64,000 nt of DNA, taken from the NCBI RefSeq assembly GCF_004342485.1, contig NZ_SMBU01000001.1, positions 186,001-250,000 of the forward strand, given 5' to 3'. Position numbers and translations under genes: made by a program. This document shows positions 8,201-16,423 of this stretch, piece by piece (position 1 is the stretch's first letter; every line of letters begins with the position of its first letter). The notes under the pieces were generated by a model, which saw nothing but the letters and a program-made list of their open reading frames with translations, had not been told where the DNA came from and did not search any database. This DNA comes from Roseateles saccharophilus. Its GTDB lineage: Bacteria > Pseudomonadota > Gammaproteobacteria > Burkholderiales > Burkholderiaceae_C.

Positions 8201-10674
8201 GACCGAATTTCCATGCACAGCTCGATGAGGTCGGCATCGTTGTCGAGAACGCCCTGCTGGACCTTCTCGATCACCGTCGCGTACTCGGAGAAGCTCTCAT
8301 GCTCCGAGAGCTCAGGGCGAAGTCGCACGCCCAGCTCAGCCGCAGCCAGCAACACCGCTGCGTAGATGTCATTCAACCGGAGCGTGTACCCCTTCAACTG
8401 CTCGAGGCGCTGCCAGCCGCGAACCATGAGCGGGCGCAGCGCATCCCGTGCCGCGTACATCTGCAAGTTCGGCGCCAGTCGAGCCGCGACCTGTCGGGAG
8501 TCCGAGAACGCCAGGACCTTGCGTCCACGCAGCGGCGCGAACGCCGTGGCGGGCTTGTTACCGGGTGGCTGCACCTGGAGCTGCTTCCCAAGGAGCACTT
8601 GGAAGGGCTGGTCGCCCTTGGTCTCATGATCCTGGACAGGAGAGTCCTGGTGGGTACTGCCCATCTCGCAGATCCCGCAGCGCCTGAACTTGCCGGCGAT
8701 CTGTGGCTGATCCTCGCCGTCATCGTCCTCGTCCTTGGTGCCCGCTGGCAGTCGGGAGGGGGGCAGGTACACCGTCCGAGTGCGCCCTCCCGGTGTGTCG
8801 GAGTTCATCTGCAGCGTCCGCAGATCCAGGTTCCAGGGCTCGGCAAGCTCAGGGTTGCCCGGCTTCACCAACAGCATGTCGAGCGGGTTCAGCGGATCGA
8901 TCTCACCGCCGGAGGTGCGCAGCGGCGTCCCGGGCTCGTTCCAGACGCTGTCCGGAGACTCGGGGTTTTCGCAGTAGCCCCGTGCGTAGGGTGAGCCACA
9001 GACGCGGCAGGTGTAGAACTCGAGCACCCGCGAGCCGCACCCGCAGATCTCCCTGGGCTGCGCGTAAAGCTTCCCTGTGGCGCTGCGCTCATCGGGCGAC
9101 AGCTCGCTGCAATCGGGATCCAGGCAGGCCCACAAGCCGCGCAGCCCGCGGAAGAACGAATGCACCCGGCAGGGGAGCAGACTGGGATCGTCAGCCTTCT
9201 TTCGTGCGTTGGTCGCCAGCGCCGCGAGGTTCGTCACGGCCAGGTCAGCCAGCCGCTGCTCGACCCGAGGGAAGATGAAGGCGCCGAGCTCGCTGACCGG
9301 GCGCGCCTGCCCCATCGTGTGGTTGACCAGCAGTGACAACGGCGCGTAGGCCTCCAGTGCGGCGTGCAGGAGCACGCCGAGGTCTCCGGGCGGCTTCAAG
9401 CCCCGCGAGCGGAGGAACGGCGCGGCTGCGGCAGCTTTGATCGACTCGTCGGCGCTGTAGAAGCCCGCTTCCGTCATGTCGATGTCAGCAAGAAGTTGAG
9501 CTTCCGCTTCGCTTCCGGTGCCGGCGCCATCGCGATAGAGCCTGTCGCCGACGATGGTGTCGAACAGCTCGACCGGCACGCCAGCGAGCTTCGATGCGAA
9601 GGACGGTGCGTTCTCCTCGCTCTCGAAGCTGGCCGTCGCGCAGATGACCTGGAAACGATCAGGGGTGATGTCGAGGCGATCACGGAGTCGACGCAGCAGC
9701 AGGCCAACTTCGGTCCCTGACGCGCCGCGATAGAGGTGGGCCTCATCCAGGACGATGAGGAACTTCTCTTTGGGGTTGGCCTTCAGCCAGTCCCGCGTCT
9801 GGTCAAAGATGGGCCGCTCGACGGGTCGCATCAACATGTACTCGAGCATCGAGTAGTTCGTGACCAGGAGGTCAGGCGCGGCTTGCTGGACTTCATGGCG
9901 GGTGACCAGTTCGGTGTCGTCCGGCAGCGTCACGGCACGCACGAAGTTCTTGTCGGCGTCCTGCCAGTGCGCTGCCTTGCCTTTGCCCTTCCCGTAGTAC
10001 CAGCGCTCCATGTCGGGTTTGCCTGGCCACTTGCCCCGGCTCTTGAGACTCTCGATGAGCGAGCTGGAATTCGCGCTCTTCTCGGGGTCATCGCCCCGTG
10101 CCTGTTCCAGGTGATTGACGTAGAAGGTAGAGAAAGCCTTCAGCTTGCGGCCGTCCTTGTCTTTGGTTCGAACACCTGCGTAAGGCGTGCGGCTTGTGTA
10201 GCGTGCGAACCGTGGCGGCCGTCCGCCCCACTTCTTGAATAGCGCGACGACGCGGGCATCGCCGAACATGGCCCTGAGACGCCCCAGCTGATCGTTCACC
10301 AGGGCGTTCATCGGATACAGGATCAGCGCCCGCATGGCACTTTGCGCGAAGACGGCCGGACGGTGCTTCGCCTCGGTGGCAAGCTTGGCCATGATCGGCA
10401 TCACGAAGGACTCGGTCTTGCCGGAACCGGTGCCGGTCATGATGACCGCATTGCGCCCGTCGACGGCCACCGACTTCAGCGACTGAGCCTGGTGCGTATA
10501 CGGCGGGTCGAACAGCAACTGCTTGCCGGTCGGGTCCGGTTTGCTCATCACTTGCAGCAGCTCCGCCGCGGCGGCATCAAGGCCGTCAATCTTGCCGAAT
10601 GCCTTGCCGGGCTTGTACCTGGGCGTTGATTCCAGGTACGGCGCCTGGTGGATGACGCCTTCTTCCTCCAGCAA
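5224..10674 (-). CDS. druE: DruE-like giant helicase with DUF1998 domain; 5' end cut off by an IS
   Basis: The open frame encodes 1816 aa from a TTG at 10674; reconstruction across the IS gives 1853 aa from ATG at 12470. An SF2 helicase core has Walker A TGTGSGKT (about 80-87) and a DEAH box in IVLDEAHLYRGASGTE (about 305), with helicase C-terminal motifs ending QQRAGRAGR. Zinc-type cysteine clusters follow (CRVCGSPYARGYC, CDTCGR). The C-terminal DUF1998/MZB module ends in CYRCLRTFRNRMDHSALDR. This layout and size match DruE of Druantia. In the IS-proximal part the frame stays open to 10800 but has no ATG, GTG or TTG before 10674, and the TTG has no ribosome-binding site, so the gene is probably inactive or weakly expressed now. 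Downstream it converges with druA. Confidence 0.85.
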   Translation of the reverse strand: MLEEEGVIHQAPYLESTPRYKPGKAFGKIDGLDAAAAELLQVMSKPDPTGKQLLFDPPYTHQAQSLKSVAVDGRNAVIMTGTGSGKTESFVMPIMAKLATEAKHRPAVFAQSAMRALILYPMNALVNDQLGRLRAMFGDARVVALFKKWGGRPPRFARYTSRTPYAGVRTKDKDGRKLKAFSTFYVNHLEQARGDDPEKSANSSSLIESLKSRGKWPGKPDMERWYYGKGKGKAAHWQDADKNFVRAVTLPDDTELVTRHEVQQAAPDLLVTNYSMLEYMLMRPVERPIFDQTRDWLKANPKEKFLIVLDEAHLYRGASGTEVGLLLRRLRDRLDITPDRFQVICATASFESEENAPSFASKLAGVPVELFDTIVGDRLYRDGAGTGSEAEAQLLADIDMTEAGFYSADESIKAAAAAPFLRSRGLKPPGDLGVLLHAALEAYAPLSLLVNHTMGQARPVSELGAFIFPRVEQRLADLAVTNLAALATNARKKADDPSLLPCRVHSFFRGLRGLWACLDPDCSELSPDERSATGKLYAQPREICGCGSRVLEFYTCRVCGSPYARGYCENPESPDSVWNEPGTPLRTSGGEIDPLNPLDMLLVKPGNPELAEPWNLDLRTLQMNSDTPGGRTRTVYLPPSRLPAGTKDEDDDGEDQPQIAGKFRRCGICEMGSTHQDSPVQDHETKGDQPFQVLLGKQLQVQPPGNKPATAFAPLRGRKVLAFSDSRQVAARLAPNLQMYAARDALRPLMVRGWQRLEQLKGYTLRLNDIYAAVLLAAAELGVRLRPELSEHESFSEYATVIEKVQQGVLDNDADLIELCMEIRSGDGAPEAFLADIVSTMRDRLLGLEALAIASVVERADRRSTIEKLPDIPGIATDPETKVQLARAWLRQWTTAGCWMHGMKGRWYKHHPDRKVRVESRSGTFRKLERWLRTTEAKKQFKQQWLPALLKAFCEPMSQTEYRLVGNNVSLALGGKWVRCADCKSVHRPVGNIKFCLDCGHEAVEPMDPETDIVFAKRKGYYRRSIQAALGPNPEVPMALIAAEHTAQLNAAGNEGVFSKSEVNELLFQDVQLPPDDERRPRVAIDVLSSTTTMEVGIDIGQLSAVALRNMPPGRANYQQRAGRAGRRGNSIATVVAFGGSDTHDEHFFSKPKDMISGPVVDPTLTLDNRDIAMRHVRAFLLQAYHRERLPSVDSSKDGSLFSVLGNVADFLMPGSPLNLDDFKQWLQANEEALRARVQTWMPVELSPGDRDWLLAEMVSQTSREIEKAVIARIDEPRPKAPRQQHDDPLDELEAQAEADEEKPPLSSASPALLDTLLYKGVLPRYAFPTDVATFHVFAPDSNKFRPKFDFVPSQGLNVALSQYAPGKQVWISGKCYTSGAIYSPFERDRKQQWVNRKLYLECGQCGYAYTTDAEGEVKKGSRLNCPACEGSLTLGPAAFWMRPTGFAHPIDEPPVTSPDDMPLTSYATRARLTLKSPDETEWTTVSDRIRFFAARPHLLVSNTGPKRKGYTYCDTCGRIEATAEATGKLLRAHLKPYPDDKQPKCTHGFVPDGIVLGTDFVTDVALFSFRLDDPYRLKAGETITQIALRTVSEALARAACNELQIDPGEIQAEFRGALSQDGVAGLETEIFLYDTLPGGAGFAKAAAERGTSLFVEALRLMEECPNSGCDSSCYRCLRTFRNRMDHSALDRHAGAALLRAVLDRPTVSFDRARLQVAADLLAQDLRRQVSEGWGVTVTTGKFLDDGDTHEGVEVNDSSGARHLLIVRNPVVNLQYDTASALPGPWSSVTSVSELEIRKSLPKATQAALRAITGRE

Positions 10675-10751
10675 GGTGCGCCGCTGCAGCAGGAGCGGCG
10701 TGTCGGCGATGTGATACGTCGCCTCGATGTACTCGATCAGCGACTGCTTCA

Positions 10752-10755
10752 GGTC
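10752..10755. repeat. Target-site duplication, left copy (GGTC)
   Basis: GGTC directly abuts the left inverted repeat and is matched by GGTC at 12437-12440. Keeping one copy restores the druE reading frame. Confidence 0.85.
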
Positions 10756-10770
10756 GAGACTGTGTGAAAA
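10756..10770 (+). repeat. IS left terminal inverted repeat
   Basis: 15 bp; pairs with 12422-12436 with one mismatch. Confidence 0.85.
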
Positions 10771-10832
10771 CCCTCCTTGGATAGCCCGCGCCGCAGCCTA
10801 GATTGTGGGAACGCCACAGCACGGGTCTGCCC

Positions 10833-12278
10833 ATGAAGCGATTCATCGAGGGAGAGGATCGACACCAGGTCACGCTGCTACCCGAGTCCCTCGACGACTT
10901 CGTCGGCGCAGACAACCCGGTCAGGGTGATTGATGCGTTCGTCGAGGAACTGGATCTGCCAGGACTTGGCTTTGATGGCGCAAACCCTGCCGCGACTGGT
11001 CGACCGTCCTATCACCCGGCCGTGCTGCTGAAGATCTACATCTACGGCTATCTCAACCGCATCCAGTCCAGCCGGCGCCTGGAACGCGAATGCCAGCGCA
11101 ACCTTGAGCTGATGTGGCTGACCGGCCGCCTGGCGCCGGACTTCAAGACCATCGCCGACTTCCGGCACGACAACGGCAAGGGCATCCGCAACGTCTGTCG
11201 ACGCTTCGTCATGCTGTGCCGCGACCTGGACCTCTTCTCGCAGGCCATCGTGGCCATCGACGGCAGCAAGTTCAAGGCGGTCAACAACCGCGACCGGAAC
11301 TTCACTGCTGTGAAGATCGAACGATTCCAGGAGCACATCACCGAGAGCATCCAACGCTATCTGGACGGTCTTGAGACAGCGGACCGGACACAGACGGCTG
11401 GACTGCAGGCCAAGACAGAACGCGTGCAGGAGAAGATCAAGAAGCTTCGTCAGCGCATGCAGCAGCTCGACGCGCTCAAGGCGCAACTGGCGTCTGAGCG
11501 CGATGGGCAACTGTCAACGACTGATCCCGATGCACGCGCCATGGCGACCAGCCGACCGGGCTCGGCGGTCATTGGCTACAACGTCCAGACGGCCGTGGAT
11601 GCAAAGAACCACTTGATCGTCGCGCACGAGGTGACCAACGACAGCAGTGATAGAGCGCAGCTGAGCAAGATGGCGGTGGTCTCGCGCGAGGCCATGGGCG
11701 TCACCGAGCTGCAAGCCATTGCAGACCGCGGTTACTACAACGGTGTGGAGCTCAAGGCCTGCGAAGACGAGGGGATCGCGGCGTACGTGCCCAAACCGCT
11801 GACTTCCAACGCCAAGGCCGAAGGACGCTTCGACAAGGCCGACTTCATCTACATCGCCCGCGACGACCAGTACCAATGCCCGGCGGGTCAGCGCGCCGTT
11901 CACCGCTTCACCACGGACGAGAGGGGTCAACAGATACGCCTGTACTGGTCGAGTGCATGTCCGCGTTGCCCGATGAAAGAGCAATGCACCACCAGTGCGT
12001 ACCGCCGCATCAGGCGCTGGGAGCACGAGGCCGTCCTGGAATCTGTTCAGCAGCGATTGGATCAAGCGCCCGATGCCATGAGGGTCCGACGGCGCACCGT
12101 GGAACACGTCTTCGGAACGCTCAAGCATTGGATGGGCTCAACGCACTTCCTGACGCGACGGCTCGCGCATGTCGGCACGGAGATGAGCCTGCACGTCTTG
12201 GCCTACAACTTGAAGCGGGTGATGCACATCTTGGGCATCGGTCCGCTGATCCAAGCGATGAGGGTGATGGGCGCGTGA
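10833..12278 (+). CDS. IS1182-family transposase
   Basis: The 481-aa DDE transposase moves the IS by cut-and-paste or a related route. The N-terminus has the DUF772/InsH-type domain (GRPSYHPAVLLKIYIYGYLN, then LAPDFKTIADFR). Likely catalytic acids are D in VAIDGSKFKAVNNRDRNF, D in AIADRGYYNGVEL and E in RRTVEHVFGTLKHWMG. A coiled-coil stretch (about 185-225) and a four-cysteine patch (CPAGQRAV, CPRCPMKEQC) are usual for the family. The start at 10833 (MKRFIEGEDRHQ) matches relatives; an upstream in-frame ATG at 10803 adds ten unlike residues. No frameshift or stop is seen, so the enzyme looks intact. Confidence 0.9.
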   Translation: MKRFIEGEDRHQVTLLPESLDDFVGADNPVRVIDAFVEELDLPGLGFDGANPAATGRPSYHPAVLLKIYIYGYLNRIQSSRRLERECQRNLELMWLTGRLAPDFKTIADFRHDNGKGIRNVCRRFVMLCRDLDLFSQAIVAIDGSKFKAVNNRDRNFTAVKIERFQEHITESIQRYLDGLETADRTQTAGLQAKTERVQEKIKKLRQRMQQLDALKAQLASERDGQLSTTDPDARAMATSRPGSAVIGYNVQTAVDAKNHLIVAHEVTNDSSDRAQLSKMAVVSREAMGVTELQAIADRGYYNGVELKACEDEGIAAYVPKPLTSNAKAEGRFDKADFIYIARDDQYQCPAGQRAVHRFTTDERGQQIRLYWSSACPRCPMKEQCTTSAYRRIRRWEHEAVLESVQQRLDQAPDAMRVRRRTVEHVFGTLKHWMGSTHFLTRRLAHVGTEMSLHVLAYNLKRVMHILGIGPLIQAMRVMGA

Positions 12279-12421
12279 GCGCCCTCAGCGCGCCAAACCA
12301 GCTCTGCGAGCCCTACAAGGCGCCCAAACGCAAATGCTCGCCGTTCGGGACAATGCGATCACCTGCGGTTGCAGCGGGTTCAACCAGCGAGGCACACGCT
12401 CGTCAGCGTCTCGTTGACGCG

Positions 12422-12436
12422 TTCTCACACAGTCTC
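12422..12436 (-). repeat. IS right terminal inverted repeat
   Basis: 15 bp, the inverted partner of 10756-10770, followed at once by the right copy of the GGTC duplication (12437-12440). Confidence 0.85.
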
Positions 12437-12470
12437 GGTCGTTGGCGGTTTCGTCGACGGTCTTGGACAT
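12437..12470 (-). pseudogene. druE: Severed 5' end of druE (first 11 codons)
   Basis: From ATG at 12470 this reads MSKTVDETAND and then enters the IS. GAGGA lies about 8 bases before the ATG, and the start is 21 bases after the stop of the 357-aa gene, so this was the original druE start in a three-gene operon. Joining it to 10752 through the single GGTC gives ...TANDLKQSLIEYIEATYH in frame, which is typical of the N-terminus of this helicase family. After the insertion, translation from here runs into IS sequence. Confidence 0.85.
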
Positions 12471-12491
12471 CTTGCTATTCCTCGATCCTTG

Positions 12492-13565
12492 TCAGGCTAC
12501 GAGCTCTCGCAGCCAGAGGCGTTCTTCCAGATAGCGCCGCTCGGACGCTTCCTCGTTGGCCGGCACCACGAACGCATTGGGGTTGTCTTCGCGAGCCATC
12601 GACCCGCCCAGAAAAAGAAGGCGGCGTCGGGCGAAAAGGGGCAGCGGAAAGTCCAGGCGCAGGATCGCCTCGGCACCCCGGCGTTCCACCGAATAGCCCG
12701 CGGGGCAGCCCTGGCTTGCATCAATGGCCAGCTGCGCACGCCAGGCCTGGTCACAGCCGCGGTCGGTGTCGAGGTGGAAGGGCAGAAGCAGCGATCGCTT
12801 GCAGCGTCCCGACACAAGCTCGGCGAAGTACCAGAGCGGCGCGCCATGGGGCTGTTCCACGCGCACGATGTGCAGGCCGGTGGCGGTGCTGTCCTCGGAC
12901 CAGCGGCGTTGGTAGGGCGTACGCGCAGAGGTCTGGTGAGCGAGGGTCCGCATGCCGGGCAGATGCCCATTCGTTCCGTGCCGCTGTAGCCGGTCACGGA
13001 GAACGTCAAGGTGCTGGGCCGCTGTTTCCGTGCGTTCAAGACCCAGCCATTCGCGCTCATCCAGTTGTCGAAGGCCGAGAGCCTGCAGCGAGGCCGGCGA
13101 GAGGGCGCCAGGCTCGTCCAGGGCTAGGAAGCGAGCGGCCCCGTTGAGCTGAAGATGCTGCCGGTATTCGCCAGGCAAGCATGGCGCGTTGTCCGGGGCG
13201 ATACCGAACAGGTAGGCACGGTGACCCCGCAGCACGAATCCGGGCGGCGCCGGGAACAACCACTGGGACCGGTCTTCATCCTGTGCCACCGTGACGCGTG
13301 CGAGCTCGACGACGTCGCCGCAGGTCTGCAAGTCTTCCAGCACGTCGCTGGCGGCCTTGCCGAGGGCATCGGCGTCCCAGCCCAGCCCGCTGAGCGCTCG
13401 GCGAGTGGCCGCCAACAGGGCGTGCGGCGGACAGGGATACATGCGGGCAAGCTGGCTGCGCATGACACTCGCCAGCAGCTCTGCCGACATCTCGCGGCCG
13501 GTCAGACCATGCTCGGCGACTAAGCCTTCCAGTGCCTGCTGGGGCGAAAGCGCTACGACCTGCAT
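12492..13565 (-). CDS. Uncharacterised protein of the DruE-like operon (357 aa)
   Basis: I do not recognise this family. The 357-aa product is soluble-looking, with no signal peptide or membrane segment; the N-terminal 80 residues are helical and the rest is mixed, with motifs such as WLFPAPPGFVLRGHRAYLFGI and a C-terminal basic run LFARRRLLFLGG. It overlaps the end of the upstream 956-aa gene by 13 bases and stops 21 bases before the original druE start, so it belongs to one operon with both. Its place between a large unknown and DruE suggests a dedicated subunit of a Druantia-like defence complex; it could correspond to one of the small Dru proteins, but I cannot match it. Confidence 0.7.
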   Translation of the reverse strand: MQVVALSPQQALEGLVAEHGLTGREMSAELLASVMRSQLARMYPCPPHALLAATRRALSGLGWDADALGKAASDVLEDLQTCGDVVELARVTVAQDEDRSQWLFPAPPGFVLRGHRAYLFGIAPDNAPCLPGEYRQHLQLNGAARFLALDEPGALSPASLQALGLRQLDEREWLGLERTETAAQHLDVLRDRLQRHGTNGHLPGMRTLAHQTSARTPYQRRWSEDSTATGLHIVRVEQPHGAPLWYFAELVSGRCKRSLLLPFHLDTDRGCDQAWRAQLAIDASQGCPAGYSVERRGAEAILRLDFPLPLFARRRLLFLGGSMAREDNPNAFVVPANEEASERRYLEERLWLRELVA

Positions 13566-16423
13566 GCTTCCTCCACTTCGGCCGTCACGCGCCCGCGGTC
13601 GGCGTACAGCCGCAGCAGCCGCGCGCCGCGCATGGGTCGTCCGAGGGCGCCGTAGAACTTCTCGCAGGCGTTGGTGACATCTTCAGGGCGAAGGTCGTGG
13701 AAGCCGCCCGACAGCCGCCATGCGCACCTGGCCACGGCCGGGTCGTCGGCCATGCGCAACCGCATGGTGACGTTGACGAACCGCTCCTCGAGTGCTTCGC
13801 CCGACTTGTCGGAATTGGCCCAGACCCTGGAAAGCATGATTCCGTAGCTTGTCTGCCACTGGCAGGACGCCTCGAGGCGCTCCCAATCCTCTTCCGTCGG
13901 GTGCTCGCTGAGTGTCTGCTCCAGCTCGCGCCAGCGACGGCCTGCCACCATGCCGATGCCGTGATCCTGCAGGGCCTGCAGCACGTGCCGCTGGCGGTAG
14001 CGCGAGATCAGCCCGCACACCCGGGCGCTTGCCCACAGGCGGTAGGTCTCCAGCGTCTCCAGGAGCGTCCCCGGCAGGTCGGTGGGGTTGATCGCGACAC
14101 GGAACAGGTCGAAGCCCTTGCCAACGCGCGGCGGGCTGACGACGACGCATGCCTCCACCGTCGCGTTGGTGGCCACGTACAGGCCATCGCCGGCCGCCAC
14201 GTCGATGCCGTTTGTCGCTTGGCTGGTTGAGATGACCCGCCACTGCGCGGGCCGCTCAAATGAAGCGGTGCGGACCCGCACCACCGAGTTCTCGAGGTCA
14301 TCGAGCAGCTGCAGCGTCGCTTTGGTCTTCTCCTGCAGGTACGTCCACCGCAAGGGCTGAACCACCTGCTGCAGGATGATTCGGCGCAGCCCGAGGTCTC
14401 CGCCGTCCACCACGATCTGGGCCGCCTCGAAGTTCAGGAGATCGAACTCCTCGCTGCCATGGTGCAGCGTCCTGCCAACCGCTTCTCGCAGGTCCTTACC
14501 GCCGATCGGCAGGTGCTGCTTGCAGATGGGGATCGCGCTGAGGACTTCGCCGGCGGCGTCTAGCAGATCCAGCCGCACGACCACTTCCCGGGTGGCATCG
14601 CCGTCCACCCTCAGCGACACGCGCCCCGAGATGAACTCGGAGAACGTCGGAGCCGCCGGCGCACAGGTCACGAGCATGGCCTGCAGCGGCTGCCGGCCCG
14701 GCGCGAAGCTGGAGGGCTGCCGCACCACGATGGCCAGCTTGGCGCTACCGATGCGCTTGGAACCCGCGCCGGCCCCTGGTGCGCCGGCGTGGGTGGAGAT
14801 CACGACGTCATGCCGGCCCTCTCGCAGCCCCACGAGAGACACGATCTGCTCGGCCGCGGAACTGCAGGCAATCACGGTCGAGGGCTGCCCTTCGATGCCG
14901 ACGCTGTAGTGAGTGAACTCGTGGTCACGATGCAGCCTGAAGGATGGCGTTTGCGTGGACAACCACTCGCCCAAGCTCTGGGGCGACCAGCCCACCGGCA
15001 CGACACCGACCGGAGAGATCGAGACGCCGTAGACGGCAGACAGCCCGGCTTGCTGGAGTCGAGCCTGAAAGGCGGTGCCGACGGGATGCGGAATCTCGAC
15101 GTAAGCCGCGCTGACGCCTTCGCACGCGATCCGGTGGGGATGCCACAGAGCGGGGAGCTTGCTGGCGTCACGCACGATCACCACATAGCGCTCGCCCGGG
15201 CGGACCGAAGTGCCGATCACATGAGCCGCGCGCCCATCGCTGCCGACACGGAATAGCCAGAGGCTCGCCGGCCGCAGCTGGCAGCTCATCTTCACGATTT
15301 CGTCGACGACCGGCAGTGCGCGATCGAACCTCACGACGCATGTCCGGTCTGCGGGCCAGCTGGTGATGGTCCGCTCGAGCCCGGCGGGGGAAAGCAACGC
15401 GGTGGCTGGGCCCATCTTGGACCCGTGGCAGGGCACGCCGACCCGGTTCGTTTCGAGGTGGTCGAGCAGCTCGTCGTTCCCCGTCGCCAGGTGCACGAAG
15501 GTCGGGATGGTGATGACCGGCGTCCATTCGTCGGCGGCCGTGCGGATCAAGGACAGCCGCGGCTCGAGTTCCGGCTCGCGCCGCGTCGCAGTTGCCGCCT
15601 CATCGCGGAGGCGGCCGAAGTCGGGCAGCCACGGGCTGGCCGGCATGCCAAGGTGTCCGCCCTGCGGCCTGACCGAGTGCTGCTGGTATACGCCGCGCGA
15701 CTCCGTGAGCCAGGCCCGTGCGTGGCCCTCGCTCTTTAGATCCTTGACGATCCTGGCCAGGGCTGTGGGCTCCAGGCCGCTGGCCACGTCTTCGCCTCTG
15801 AGTAGCGTACGGACGATCCAGCCGGCCAGGCGCTTGTCCCGCAGGAACAAGACGAAGCGGTGCGTCGGGTAGTAGGCGAAATGCGCAACAAGCTGCCCCA
15901 GATACTCGTCCGGCTGTCGCAGCGCAATGTAGAGGTGGTGCCGCGCCCGGTAGACGGCCTGCATCAACTGCACTTGCAGGTCGCGCGGCAACAGCGCGTG
16001 CGCGATGGGCCAGCAGATGTACTTGTAGTGGTGGGCCCACCCGCCCGAAGGGCGGACGCCGCGATACCGCTTCGAGAACGCCTCGAAGTAGTCTCTGAGG
16101 GTTTCGCGATTCCCGTACGGCAGCCAGCCCGGTGTCGCCTGGGCGAAGGTGTTCCAGTACTCGAGGCCGGCGAAGTTATAGCCACGCTCTGCCGCGTGTA
16201 CCACCCACGTCAGCTGGTGCTTGGGCGACATATAGCCCAGGTCGCGTAGGCTGGAGCCCAGACGATCGCCCAGCGAGGCGACCGTTTCGCCATCAAGCCC
16301 GTGTTCGATGGCGAACAGCGGAGAGGCGTCCGCGCCGCGGCCCTTGCTGTCGCTGAGGCGCTGGAAGTGGTCCTGTAGCGCTGCTTCGATGCTGGCGAGG
16401 CGTGTCGAGGACGATGGCGTCAT
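13553..16423 (-). CDS. Uncharacterised large protein of the DruE-like operon (956 aa)
   Basis: First gene of the minus-strand operon with the 357-aa and DruE-like genes. The start at 16423 is chosen because GGAG sits 6 bases before the ATG and the product begins MTPSSSTRLASIEAALQ; the frame could extend 37 codons upstream but those residues look like non-coding sequence. No P-loop, signal peptide or membrane segment is seen. The N-terminal third is helical and aromatic-rich (LEYWNTFAQATPGWLPYGNR, HHYKYICWPIAHALLPRD); the middle and C-terminal parts look like beta-rich and helical domains. Large uncharacterised partners upstream of DruE are typical of Druantia (for example DruH in type III), so a functional analogue is plausible. 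Homology is not established by eye. Confidence 0.72.
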   Translation of the reverse strand: MTPSSSTRLASIEAALQDHFQRLSDSKGRGADASPLFAIEHGLDGETVASLGDRLGSSLRDLGYMSPKHQLTWVVHAAERGYNFAGLEYWNTFAQATPGWLPYGNRETLRDYFEAFSKRYRGVRPSGGWAHHYKYICWPIAHALLPRDLQVQLMQAVYRARHHLYIALRQPDEYLGQLVAHFAYYPTHRFVLFLRDKRLAGWIVRTLLRGEDVASGLEPTALARIVKDLKSEGHARAWLTESRGVYQQHSVRPQGGHLGMPASPWLPDFGRLRDEAATATRREPELEPRLSLIRTAADEWTPVITIPTFVHLATGNDELLDHLETNRVGVPCHGSKMGPATALLSPAGLERTITSWPADRTCVVRFDRALPVVDEIVKMSCQLRPASLWLFRVGSDGRAAHVIGTSVRPGERYVVIVRDASKLPALWHPHRIACEGVSAAYVEIPHPVGTAFQARLQQAGLSAVYGVSISPVGVVPVGWSPQSLGEWLSTQTPSFRLHRDHEFTHYSVGIEGQPSTVIACSSAAEQIVSLVGLREGRHDVVISTHAGAPGAGAGSKRIGSAKLAIVVRQPSSFAPGRQPLQAMLVTCAPAAPTFSEFISGRVSLRVDGDATREVVVRLDLLDAAGEVLSAIPICKQHLPIGGKDLREAVGRTLHHGSEEFDLLNFEAAQIVVDGGDLGLRRIILQQVVQPLRWTYLQEKTKATLQLLDDLENSVVRVRTASFERPAQWRVISTSQATNGIDVAAGDGLYVATNATVEACVVVSPPRVGKGFDLFRVAINPTDLPGTLLETLETYRLWASARVCGLISRYRQRHVLQALQDHGIGMVAGRRWRELEQTLSEHPTEEDWERLEASCQWQTSYGIMLSRVWANSDKSGEALEERFVNVTMRLRMADDPAVARCAWRLSGGFHDLRPEDVTNACEKFYGALGRPMRGARLLRLYADRGRVTAEVEEACRS

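Larger units (their letters stand above)
10756..12436 (+). mobile_element. IS1182-family insertion sequence (1681 bp)
   Basis: The element carries one transposase gene. Its ends are 15-bp terminal inverted repeats that match at 14 positions: 10756-10770 reads GAGACTGTGTGAAAA and the complement of 12436-12422 reads GAGACTGTGTGAGAA. It is flanked by a 4-bp direct repeat (GGTC). It lies antisense to the operon it interrupts, after codon 11 of the druE-like gene. The minus strand just inside its left end has AAGGAGGG (10778-10771) pointing out into druE, but no good start codon lies at the right distance. Intact ends, repeat and transposase suggest a fairly recent insertion. Confidence 0.9.

Noticed and set aside
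5386-10629. Long plus-strand open frames (for example 5386-6558, 7672-8994) opposite the druE-like gene
   Set aside because: They are the antisense shadow of a high-GC coding region: arginine/histidine-rich, without motifs, and the minus-strand frame has clear helicase domains.
10771-10778. AAGGAGGG on the minus strand inside the IS end as a new ribosome-binding site for druE
   Set aside because: No ATG, GTG or TTG in the druE frame lies at a suitable distance; only CTG at 10752, about 19 bases away, so rescue of translation is not claimed.
12285-12470. 61-codon minus-strand frame starting MSKTVDETAND
   Set aside because: The first 11 codons are the true start of druE; the rest is IS sequence read through by chance.
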